From a virus, in the IMG/VR virus record IMGVR_UViG_3300008267_010143, positions 1 to 21,707 of that record: DNA of 21,707 nucleotides; one strand, 5' to 3'. Numbering within the stretch: the first letter of the stretch is position 1; every line of letters starts with the position of its first letter. Of the stretch, positions 14,021 through 21,504 are shown piece after piece. The position numbers were made by a program, and so were the translations under genes. The notes below the pieces were generated by a model, which searched no databases, was not told where the DNA came from, and saw nothing but the letters and a program-made list of their open reading frames with translations.

Positions 14021-15143
14021 ATCTAATTTTACTTGGAAAGATCGCTTAAAGATTTGTTCGTTTTTTCTTAAAAAAGAAAAATTCTGGACAATGACAGATG
14101 AAGTTGCCAAGTTTGAAAAAAAAATGGCTCAGTATACTGGTACGAAGTATGCTGTATTTGTTTCGAACGGATCAACTGCAAATACATTACTCGCTATGTA
14201 TCTCAAGGACCAGCTAAGAGGTTCAATAAAAGATACTGTAGTATTTCCGTCTACTACCTGGATAACGTCTGTATCTCCATTTTTACGAGAGGGTTTCAAA
14301 CCGCAATTTATAGATATTACATTAGACTCTTTAAGTTTAGATTTAGATAAATTAGAGAATTATCTAAAGGATAATAGACATAGAGTAGCCTGTGTTTTCG
14401 TTACGTCTCTGTTAGGATTTAGCCCTAACATAGATAGGTTAAAATATATCAGAAAAAAATACCAGGTAAAAATAATGTTAGATAATTGCGAAAGTACATT
14501 TACAAGATGGAACGGGCGTAATATTTCTTCATATTTTACTTCTACAACTAGTACGTACTTCGGACATTTACTTCAAAGCGTAGAGGGCGGTTTCATTTTT
14601 ACAAATAGTCAGTACGAGTATGAGTATTTTATTATGGCTCGTAATCACGGCATGACACGAGGATTAACGAATAATAAAGAATATTACCTTAACAAACAAG
14701 TAGACTCTCGTTTTGATTTCAATATATTAGGTAACAATTTTAGAAATACTAATATTAACGCTTTCATAGGGCAGTTAGATTTTGAAAGAATTTCTGAATA
14801 TACAGATAAGAGATGTCTACTGTACGATATATTTTACGGTTTTTGTCAGGAAAGCGCAACAGTCACTACATTTTCTAGAAAGTTAGAAGACGTACCGTTT
14901 AGCCTGCCGTTTATACTTCCTACAGTACAAGAAAAACATAGAGTTATAGAATATTGTAAAGAAAACAATATTGAGACCCGACCTATAGTTTCTGGTAATC
15001 TTTTACGGCAAACTTGTTTAAAGGGCTATGCGAACCCTGAAGATTTTGAAAACAGTGACATAGTACATCATAACGGCTTATATGTTGGCTTACACAGTAA
15101 GGTAAAGGAGCAGGATATAAAGAAACTAGCGAGAGTTCTATGA
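14001..15143 (+). CDS. DegT/DnrJ-family PLP enzyme, ColD-like sugar 3-dehydratase
   Basis: 380 aa, whole-family length. The fold signature is clear: S-N-G-S-T-A-N near 54-60, V-F-P-S-T-T-W-I-T, Asp161 in M-L-D-N-C-E (contacts the PLP ring nitrogen), and V-E-G-G-F-I-F-T-N. At the position of the PLP-linking lysine the sequence reads F-G-H-L-L-Q-S-V-E-G-G, with His189 instead of Lys (codon CAT, 14565-14567). Aminotransferases need that Lys; ColD, the GDP-4-keto-6-deoxy-D-mannose 3-dehydratase, has His188 there and removes the C3 hydroxyl. The following R-N-H-G-M-T-R-G loop also fits. Directly downstream of an Fcl/ColC-like gene, this points to 3,6-dideoxy sugar synthesis. The dehydratase assignment is inferred from the His and context. 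Confidence 0.82.
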   Translation: MAWLLNESNFTWKDRLKICSFFLKKEKFWTMTDEVAKFEKKMAQYTGTKYAVFVSNGSTANTLLAMYLKDQLRGSIKDTVVFPSTTWITSVSPFLREGFKPQFIDITLDSLSLDLDKLENYLKDNRHRVACVFVTSLLGFSPNIDRLKYIRKKYQVKIMLDNCESTFTRWNGRNISSYFTSTTSTYFGHLLQSVEGGFIFTNSQYEYEYFIMARNHGMTRGLTNNKEYYLNKQVDSRFDFNILGNNFRNTNINAFIGQLDFERISEYTDKRCLLYDIFYGFCQESATVTTFSRKLEDVPFSLPFILPTVQEKHRVIEYCKENNIETRPIVSGNLLRQTCLKGYANPEDFENSDIVHHNGLYVGLHSKVKEQDIKKLARVL

Positions 15144-15901
15144 AGCACGATCTTAAAGATATTACCTTTACAATACCAGTTAGAATAGATTCAAAAGATC
15201 GTTTTGACAATATTCACTATATTATAGACTATCTTACAGCAAATTTTGATACAAATATAATTGTATTTGAAAATGGACCTAAACAAAATTTAAATTTAGA
15301 TAAGTCTATTAAATATGTTTTTACAGAAAACACCGGTTCTTTTCACCGTACTAAATATCTCAATGATATGGCGAAACTCGCTGAAACTAAGTTTATTGCT
15401 AATTATGACTGCGATGTTACATTCCCTGTAAAGCAAGTACTAAAAGCGTATAATTTATTACAAGAAAATGCGGTGGATTTTATTTACCCGTACGATGGTC
15501 TTTTTGTTAATATAGTTAGAGCAACACTGGATAGTGAAATTACTAATTTTAATATGGATCCTGCAGGCTTAAACCCTGAGCGTTATCAGAATTTCGGGCG
15601 CAATTCTATGGGCGGTGCTTTATTCTGGAACAAAAAGTCTTTCGTTGAAGGAGGAATGGAAAATGAAAAATTTGTTTCGTGGGGGTGTGAAGACTGGGAA
15701 AGATTTCATAGATTTACTAAGCTAGGATACGGGGTCGGCAGAGTAAAAGGCCCTTTATACCATATAAGTCATTCCAGAACTCAAGAAAGTAACGAAACCA
15801 ATCCCTTTTATCAGCAAAATTTAATAGAATTTCAAAAAGTAGATAAGATGGATAGCAACGCCTTAAAAGAATACATTAAGACCTGGCCTTGGCTTTCGTG
15901 A
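15140..15901 (+). CDS. GT-A glycosyltransferase, galactosyltransferase (GT7 C-terminal) type
   Basis: 253 aa. N-terminal F-T-I-P-V-R-I-D-S-x-x-R (10-21) and F-E-N-G strand, D-x-D metal site as Asp90-Cys-Asp92 (N-Y-D-C-D-V), and the galactosyltransferase C-terminal signature: G-G-A-L-F-W, G-G-M-E-N-E, then W-G-C-E-D-W-E-R followed by a C-terminal Y-H-I-S-H. The W-G-x-E-D motif carries the acceptor-activating acid in this group. Likely transfers Gal/GalNAc or a related sugar. It is the last cassette gene: it overlaps the ColD-like gene by ATGA and is followed by a 21-nt gap before gene 46. Confidence 0.8.
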   Translation: MKHDLKDITFTIPVRIDSKDRFDNIHYIIDYLTANFDTNIIVFENGPKQNLNLDKSIKYVFTENTGSFHRTKYLNDMAKLAETKFIANYDCDVTFPVKQVLKAYNLLQENAVDFIYPYDGLFVNIVRATLDSEITNFNMDPAGLNPERYQNFGRNSMGGALFWNKKSFVEGGMENEKFVSWGCEDWERFHRFTKLGYGVGRVKGPLYHISHSRTQESNETNPFYQQNLIEFQKVDKMDSNALKEYIKTWPWLS

Positions 15902-15916
15902 AATATCGCGTATAAT
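15889..15916 (+). promoter_or_regulatory. Possible sigma70-like promoter before gene 46
   Basis: A perfect TATAAT at 15911-15916 lies in the 21-nt gap before gene 46, with TTGGCT (4 of 6 matches to TTGACA) at 15889-15894 and a 16-bp spacer. If used, transcription would start almost at ATG 15923, giving a leaderless or nearly leaderless message. It could keep gene 46 expression independent of the cassette. In such AT-rich DNA the match may be accidental. Confidence 0.35.
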
Positions 15917-15922
15917 AACTTA

Positions 15923-17746
15923 ATGCGGTATATTTATTTTAAGAGCTTAAAAGCTACTAATTTTCTCTCTATAGGTAAAAAACCTGTTGAATTAGCTTTT
16001 AAGCCTGGCCTTAACATTATTACAGGTAAGAATTACGATAAGTCTGATAGAGCTAATGGGGTAGGTAAGTCTACTATTGCAGATGCTATACATTTTGCTT
16101 TGTATGGTAACACAATCAGAGAGCTTAAAAAAGAAAACATAGTTAACGATCAGGCCCCTGATAGTCTTTGTGAAGTAGAGCTTCATTTCACTCTACAGCA
16201 AAATAAGACTAAGAAAGAATGCAAAGTGGTACGCTCAATTAATCCTACTAAGTGTTTTTTCTTTGTTGATGGAGAAGACGTAACCCGTTCAGGGGTACCT
16301 CAAACTACTGAATATATAGTTGATACTATCAAAACGTCGTCTGAAGTATTTCAGAATAGCGTTGTGATGACTATTAATAATACTGTACCGTTTATGGCAC
16401 AGAAAAAAGTTGAAAAGCGTAAGTTTATTGAGGGTATTCTAGGTCTAGAAGTGTTTAGCAATATGTTGCTTTTAGCGCGTCAAGAGTATAATGAAACTAA
16501 GAAAGAAGGAGAAATACAAACCGGTAAATTTGAAGAAATAAACCGATCCTTACAAGATAACGTAAAACAGCAAGAAGTTTACGAAGAGAATAAGAAAAAG
16601 AGAATAATTACATTAGAAACCCGGCAGAAGGATAATGAAAAAGAGCTTAACTCTCTTCAAATTAAAGTAGATAAATTTGATCCAGTTGATTCTGTTAGTC
16701 AGAAAAAAATAGAAGATGATATTAAAACTTTAAAAGAGGCCGAAAAAGCAGCTTCTAAAAAAGTAGCTGAAATAGTTAAAATAATTACCGAATCAAATGC
16801 TAATATTCGATTTAACGCTGAACGAGTTAAAAAACTTAAAAAAGTAGATAGTAAGTGTCCGCATTGCGGTAAGGATCTAGCAGAATCTGCTAATAAACAG
16901 TATGACAAGGATAAATCTGATTGCGAAAAAGAAATTGAAAAGCATAAATGTGTTGTTGAAAAGCAAACACCTTTGCATGAGAAAGCTCTAGCTAATCAGG
17001 AGAAAATAACTAAAGCTATACCTACTTTTGAAAAAAAGCTTAATGAGTTTGCTTTACGCAAAAAAGAAATCGAAAATATTAATAATCGTATTACTCAGTT
17101 AGAAGTTTGGCAGAAGCAAATAGGTATTGATATACGCCAACTCAACAATGAGTCTAATAGCTATCAAGAGACTATTAATGATATTAGTAAGAGACTTAAT
17201 GAATCTAAAGCACTAATCGAACAACTTCAAGAAAAAATAGATATTATTGAGAATGCTAAATTAATTGTATCGGAAGAGGGGGTTAAGTCTTATATAGTTA
17301 AAAAGATTATAGAAAACTTTAATACTAGATTAACTTTTTATCTTAAAAAACTTGAAAGTAATAGTATTGTTAAGTTTAATGAATATTTTGAAGAAACAAT
17401 TACAAATGAACGCGGAAGAGAGTGTAGCTATTTTAGCTTTTCCGGGGCAGAGCGTAAAGCAATAGATCTTGCAATGCTTTTTACATTTCAAGATATCCGA
17501 CGAGCACAAGCGGCGGTATGGTTAAATCTCTCTATGTTCGATGAACTTATTGATTCATCTCTAGACGAGAAAGGTATTGAGTTAGTACTTGATATTCTTA
17601 AAGAACGGGTAGATAACTATAGTGAATCAATTTATATTATTTCCCACCGTAAAGAGAGTAAGAAGTACTGCATAGGCGGGGAAATAGTGTACTTGGAAAA
17701 GAAAAACGGCATTACTACAAGAACAACTAATTATGATCTATCCTAA
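15923..17746 (+). CDS. 46: gp46-like recombination endonuclease subunit (Rad50/SbcC family ATPase)
   Basis: 607 aa, against 560 in T4. The ATPase partner of gp47. Walker A is N-G-V-G-K-S-T (45-51), preceded by a longer loop than in T4 (I-T-G-K-N-Y-D-K-S-D). Two long coiled coils flank a zinc hook C-P-H-C at 312-315. The ABC signature region F-S-F-S-G-A-E-R-K lies near 504-512, Walker B ends in F-D-E-L (Asp540, Glu541), and the switch His575 is in I-I-S-H-R. The start at 15923 gives the normal M-R-Y-I-Y-F-K-S-L lead-in. It is 8.9 kb from gene 47 because of the carbohydrate cassette. Its 3' end overlaps the next gene by 14 nt. Confidence 0.93.
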   Translation: MRYIYFKSLKATNFLSIGKKPVELAFKPGLNIITGKNYDKSDRANGVGKSTIADAIHFALYGNTIRELKKENIVNDQAPDSLCEVELHFTLQQNKTKKECKVVRSINPTKCFFFVDGEDVTRSGVPQTTEYIVDTIKTSSEVFQNSVVMTINNTVPFMAQKKVEKRKFIEGILGLEVFSNMLLLARQEYNETKKEGEIQTGKFEEINRSLQDNVKQQEVYEENKKKRIITLETRQKDNEKELNSLQIKVDKFDPVDSVSQKKIEDDIKTLKEAEKAASKKVAEIVKIITESNANIRFNAERVKKLKKVDSKCPHCGKDLAESANKQYDKDKSDCEKEIEKHKCVVEKQTPLHEKALANQEKITKAIPTFEKKLNEFALRKKEIENINNRITQLEVWQKQIGIDIRQLNNESNSYQETINDISKRLNESKALIEQLQEKIDIIENAKLIVSEEGVKSYIVKKIIENFNTRLTFYLKKLESNSIVKFNEYFEETITNERGRECSYFSFSGAERKAIDLAMLFTFQDIRRAQAAVWLNLSMFDELIDSSLDEKGIELVLDILKERVDNYSESIYIISHRKESKKYCIGGEIVYLEKKNGITTRTTNYDLS

Positions 17747-18908
17747 CTTTGGCAGTGTACTAGGGGCCCCACAGCTTCCAGTAGGAGTACCTTCAGTAGG
17801 TAACCCTATGATTAACTCTCCAGCTCAAAACGTAATGCAGCACGGTGGTATGCCTGCTGGTATGAGCCGAGCTGTAAGCTTTGCAGCAGATCATCAAGGA
17901 TGTGGTTTTTGGAGAATACACTGGCCCGAAGCATTAATTAATGGTCAGCAGCTTGGTATCATAAACAATAATAATTTTATGATACTACAAGAGAATTTTT
18001 ATAACGGTATCAAGAGCGTACGCATACAAAGACAGGTTACCCCGTCTCAACTACAATTTGTAAAATTCTTAAGAGAACTTTCAAATAAAACTAACAATTT
18101 TAAGATTTATTACGAGATTGACGATGTTATCTTCCCTGAAGATATTCCAGTATATAACAAAGCCCGAGAAGCATTCTTAGACCCTACAATCGGTACTACT
18201 GCTATAGAAATTATGAAACTTTGCGATATGATTACTACTCCCACCCAGTACATGTCTCAATATTATCAAAACAGAAGCGGAGTACCGGCAATAGTTCTGC
18301 CTAATTACATGCCTAAATTTTGGATGGATCGTTTTTACAGTAAGGCTAAAGTCGTTGAAAATTATGATAGAAACAGAAAAAGACCTCGCGTGGGGTACGT
18401 AGGAAGCCCTACGCATTTTAATATAGCCAGAACCCCAGGAGTAAGAGATGATTTTAAGGACATAGGGGATGTAATTGTTAAGACAATTAAAGACTTTAAA
18501 TGGGTGCTTATGGGCGGTTACCCGGAAGAGCTTGAATCATACATACGTTCTGGGGATATAGAATTTAAGCCCTGGGCTCGTATATTTGATTATCCGGCAG
18601 TATATGACAGTTTAAATTTGAATGTAGCTATTGCACCTATTCAAAATAACCCGTTTAACCTGGCAAAAGCTAATATTAAATATATTGAAGCTGGAGCTTT
18701 AGGTATACCTTGCGTTTGTCAAGATTTAGAACCTTATAAGATTGCACCTTTACGGTTTAACACTGCTGATGAAATGATTGACAAGATTAAAAAGCTGACT
18801 TCAGATCGTAAAGTTTACTTAACTGAATCTGATAATGCACGTAAAGTTGCATCCAAATACTGGCTTGAAGACCATATTGACGAATACGTAAAGCTATATT
18901 TTGCTTGA
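17733..18908 (+). CDS. GT4-like (GT-B fold) glycosyltransferase
   Basis: 391 aa. An N-terminal Gly/Pro/Asn-rich tail (1-45) precedes a G-C-G-F-W-R-I-H-W-P segment typical of phage GT-B enzymes; the N-terminal half includes Y-Y-E-I-D-D-V-I-F. The C-terminal donor domain starts with R-V-G-Y-V-G-S-P-T-H-F, then L-M-G-G-Y-P, and ends with the K-A-N-I-K-Y-I-E-A-G-A-L-G-I-P signature (312-326; Glu319), matching the E-x7-E-type sugar-nucleotide site of GT4 enzymes. It lies between genes 46 and 43, outside the cassette, among DNA metabolism genes. This makes DNA or virion glycosylation as plausible as surface glycan work. Substrate unknown. Confidence 0.78.
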   Translation: MIYPNFGSVLGAPQLPVGVPSVGNPMINSPAQNVMQHGGMPAGMSRAVSFAADHQGCGFWRIHWPEALINGQQLGIINNNNFMILQENFYNGIKSVRIQRQVTPSQLQFVKFLRELSNKTNNFKIYYEIDDVIFPEDIPVYNKAREAFLDPTIGTTAIEIMKLCDMITTPTQYMSQYYQNRSGVPAIVLPNYMPKFWMDRFYSKAKVVENYDRNRKRPRVGYVGSPTHFNIARTPGVRDDFKDIGDVIVKTIKDFKWVLMGGYPEELESYIRSGDIEFKPWARIFDYPAVYDSLNLNVAIAPIQNNPFNLAKANIKYIEAGALGIPCVCQDLEPYKIAPLRFNTADEMIDKIKKLTSDRKVYLTESDNARKVASKYWLEDHIDEYVKLYFA

Positions 18909-18920
18909 GTTTTAAGTAAG

Positions 18921-18937
18921 GCCATAGACAATATGGC
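18921..18937 (+). promoter_or_regulatory. 43: Hairpin directly before gene 43, candidate translational operator
   Basis: GCCATA (18921-18926), loop GACAA, TATGGC (18932-18937): a perfect 6-bp stem ending two bases before the ATG of gene 43. T4 gp43 represses its own translation by binding a hairpin at its ribosome-binding site. The loop here differs from the T4 operator loop, so the parallel is positional. The only purine stretch (taagg) overlaps the base of the stem. Confidence 0.5.
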
Positions 18938-18939
18938 GT

Positions 18940-21504
18940 ATGTACCGTAACTTATACTATAGTTCCAGGGAAGGGATTGTAAATCTTTTTACTTGGGATG
19001 AAAACGGTAATCGCATCGTTAAAAAGATGCCGTTTCAACCGTATTTTTATATTGAGACGAACACCGATAATGCAGACGGGCTTTCTATTTTTAATACAAA
19101 GCTTAAGAAGAAAGTGTTCAGAAACGGTTATGAGCGTAATCAAGCCGCGCAAGACGGCGCCATTAAGAGACTCTACCATAATATTCAGGCCGAACAACAG
19201 TTTCTTATAGATAAATTTAAAGATACGTATGATAAGCCTGAATTTATACAATATCCATTAAGGATAAACTTTTTAGATATTGAAGTCTTTTCCCCAGACG
19301 AGTTTCCGGAGGCTAAGGATGCTAAACATCCTATTAACCTTATAACTATATATGATAACCTTAGTAGTAAGTTTTATACTTGGGGTTGTAAGCCATATAC
19401 CCCTAAAAAAGATAACGTAGAGTATACTGAATGCACTACTGAGGTCGATATGCTCAATAAGTTCTTAGAGCACCTTGAAAAGGATAACTATCCAGATATT
19501 CTTACAGGGTGGAACACTGACTTTTTTGATTTTCCTTATCTTATTAATCGTATAACTAATCTTTTAGGAGAAGATTCAGCTAAACGGCTTTCTCCACTTA
19601 AAAGTCTCTGGTGCCGTAAAGGTATTTTTGTGAAGGGTCAGGAATTAGATCGTTGGTATATACATGGGGTAGCAGCAATGGATTATCTTGAAGTTTATAA
19701 AGGTTTTGCGCGCGGGCTACTTGAATCTTATGCCTTAAATTTTGTAGCCCAGCACGAGCTTGGAGAAGGTAAACTTGCAATTAACGCTACTAATCTCGCC
19801 ACCCTATCAGACTCAGATTGGAATAATTTTGTTGAGTACAATATTCAAGACGTCGACCTACTTGTTCGTATGGAGAACAAGTTACAGTTCTTTAAGATTA
19901 TTAGAATGTTAGCACATAAAGGCCTAACAAGTTTTGAATCTGCTTTAGGTAAAGTTTCGATTGTAACTGGCTGTGTTGCTCTGGAGGCATCTAAGCATGG
20001 TCTAATTATACCTACATTTGTAGACGGACCCACACGAGAAGCTATTGAAGGAGGTTATGTAAGAGACCCTGAACGCGGGTTAAAAACTGCAGTTGTGAGC
20101 TATGACGCTAACTCACTGTATCCTAACACTATCATTACTCTTAATATTTCTCCTGAAACTAAAGTAGGTAAGATTATTAGTAAAACAGATGATTCTGTAA
20201 CAGTACTATTGACAAGTGGTAAAGACTATAAACTACCTATTGAAAAATTTAATAAATTTGCTGAGGCCGAAAAATTAGCTATATCGAAAGCTGGGGTTCT
20301 GTATACTCAGAAGAAAAAAGGGGTAGTACCGTCATTAATTGACGGTCTCTATGCTGAGCGTGTTGCTAATAAGAATCAATATGTAGAATATAAGAAAAAA
20401 CTCAGTAAGTTAACACCAGATACAGATGAATACCGGAATTGCAAAGCCAGCATGGAGCGTGCGGATACTATCCAGTATGTCATCAAAATTTTGCTTAATT
20501 CTATTTACGGGGTTTTCGCTAATAAGTTTAGCCCTATATGCGATAGCGATCATGCTGGTAGCATTACTCTCACTGGCCAGTCAGTCGTTAAGCAGGCGAG
20601 TGTCATCCTTGATGAATATGCTAGATCTAGATACGGTATTGGGTCTTCTCTTACTATTTACGGCGATACTGACAGTACTCATATCACTATACAGCCTATC
20701 CTTGATAAGATTAAGTTAGATATATTTGAAAATAACAAGGTTACTGCTGCAGGTTTAGAGTTAATTGATAAAGATATGGGTACCTATCTTAATAATGAAA
20801 TTAAGAAATGGTCAGCATCTGAATTTAAGTCTGTAGACCCTCGTTACTTTTTTAAGAGAGAATCAATATGTCAGGTGGGGGTATATCTAGAAAAGAAACG
20901 GTACATTATTCATGTACTCAATGATGAAGGAGCAGATATAAATAAATTTAAGTACGTAGGGGTAGAGATTGCTCGTTCTACCACGCCTAAAAAAGCTAAG
21001 GAACTAATTAAAAAAGTTATTGAAACTTCTTTAGTATTACAAGATCAGAACAAAGCTAATAACTTGTATAAGGACACTTATGAAAGCTTTAAAAAGCTAA
21101 AGGTAGACGATATAGCTATTAGAGGTGGTTTAAGCGACCTAGAAAAATATGATAGTAAGTGTGAATATCCTTTTAAAATCGCTAAAGGTACTCCCAATCA
21201 CGTAAAAGGAGCAATCTACTTTAACCATCTTCTTAAGAAGATGGGACTAGAGACAAAGTACGAAAAGATTACATCTGGAGGCAAGGTAAAGAAAATATAT
21301 GTTGCACCGAACAAGTATCAAATTGATACTCTCTGCTATACCGGTTCATACCCGGAAGAATTTACTGATTTTCAAGTCGATTATATTGAAATGTTTGATA
21401 CACTTATCAAACCACCAATCGAAGCAGTTTATGAATCTATCGGTTGGCGTTTGCCCGATGTCGTTAACGAAACAGAAACTGACTTATTCTCTCTCTTTTC
21501 ATGA
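18940..21504 (+). CDS. 43: gp43-like family B DNA polymerase
   Basis: 854 aa, against 898 in T4. Replicative polymerase with 3'-5' exonuclease. Exo I is L-D-I-E-V-F (Asp113, Glu115, close to Asp112/Glu114 of T4), Exo II G-W-N-T-D-F-F-D-F-P-Y, Exo III Y-N-I-Q-D-V-D. Polymerase motif A is Y-D-A-N-S-L-Y-P (Asp389), motif B K-I-L-L-N-S-I-Y-G, and motif C Y-G-D-T-D-S (Asp576, Asp578). The C-terminus D-L-F-S-L-F-S resembles the hydrophobic sliding-clamp-binding tail of T4-type polymerases. All catalytic residues are present and there is no intein or split. The start at 18940 is supported by the conserved N-terminal Y-S-S-R-E-G and F-x-P-Y-F-Y-I-E. The stop overlaps the next start (ATGA). Confidence 0.96.
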   Translation: MYRNLYYSSREGIVNLFTWDENGNRIVKKMPFQPYFYIETNTDNADGLSIFNTKLKKKVFRNGYERNQAAQDGAIKRLYHNIQAEQQFLIDKFKDTYDKPEFIQYPLRINFLDIEVFSPDEFPEAKDAKHPINLITIYDNLSSKFYTWGCKPYTPKKDNVEYTECTTEVDMLNKFLEHLEKDNYPDILTGWNTDFFDFPYLINRITNLLGEDSAKRLSPLKSLWCRKGIFVKGQELDRWYIHGVAAMDYLEVYKGFARGLLESYALNFVAQHELGEGKLAINATNLATLSDSDWNNFVEYNIQDVDLLVRMENKLQFFKIIRMLAHKGLTSFESALGKVSIVTGCVALEASKHGLIIPTFVDGPTREAIEGGYVRDPERGLKTAVVSYDANSLYPNTIITLNISPETKVGKIISKTDDSVTVLLTSGKDYKLPIEKFNKFAEAEKLAISKAGVLYTQKKKGVVPSLIDGLYAERVANKNQYVEYKKKLSKLTPDTDEYRNCKASMERADTIQYVIKILLNSIYGVFANKFSPICDSDHAGSITLTGQSVVKQASVILDEYARSRYGIGSSLTIYGDTDSTHITIQPILDKIKLDIFENNKVTAAGLELIDKDMGTYLNNEIKKWSASEFKSVDPRYFFKRESICQVGVYLEKKRYIIHVLNDEGADINKFKYVGVEIARSTTPKKAKELIKKVIETSLVLQDQNKANNLYKDTYESFKKLKVDDIAIRGGLSDLEKYDSKCEYPFKIAKGTPNHVKGAIYFNHLLKKMGLETKYEKITSGGKVKKIYVAPNKYQIDTLCYTGSYPEEFTDFQVDYIEMFDTLIKPPIEAVYESIGWRLPDVVNETETDLFSLFS

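Noticed and set aside
20937-20944. TATAAATA on the plus strand inside gene 43
   Set aside because: Mid-gene position and chance frequency; the next start is more than 500 nt away.
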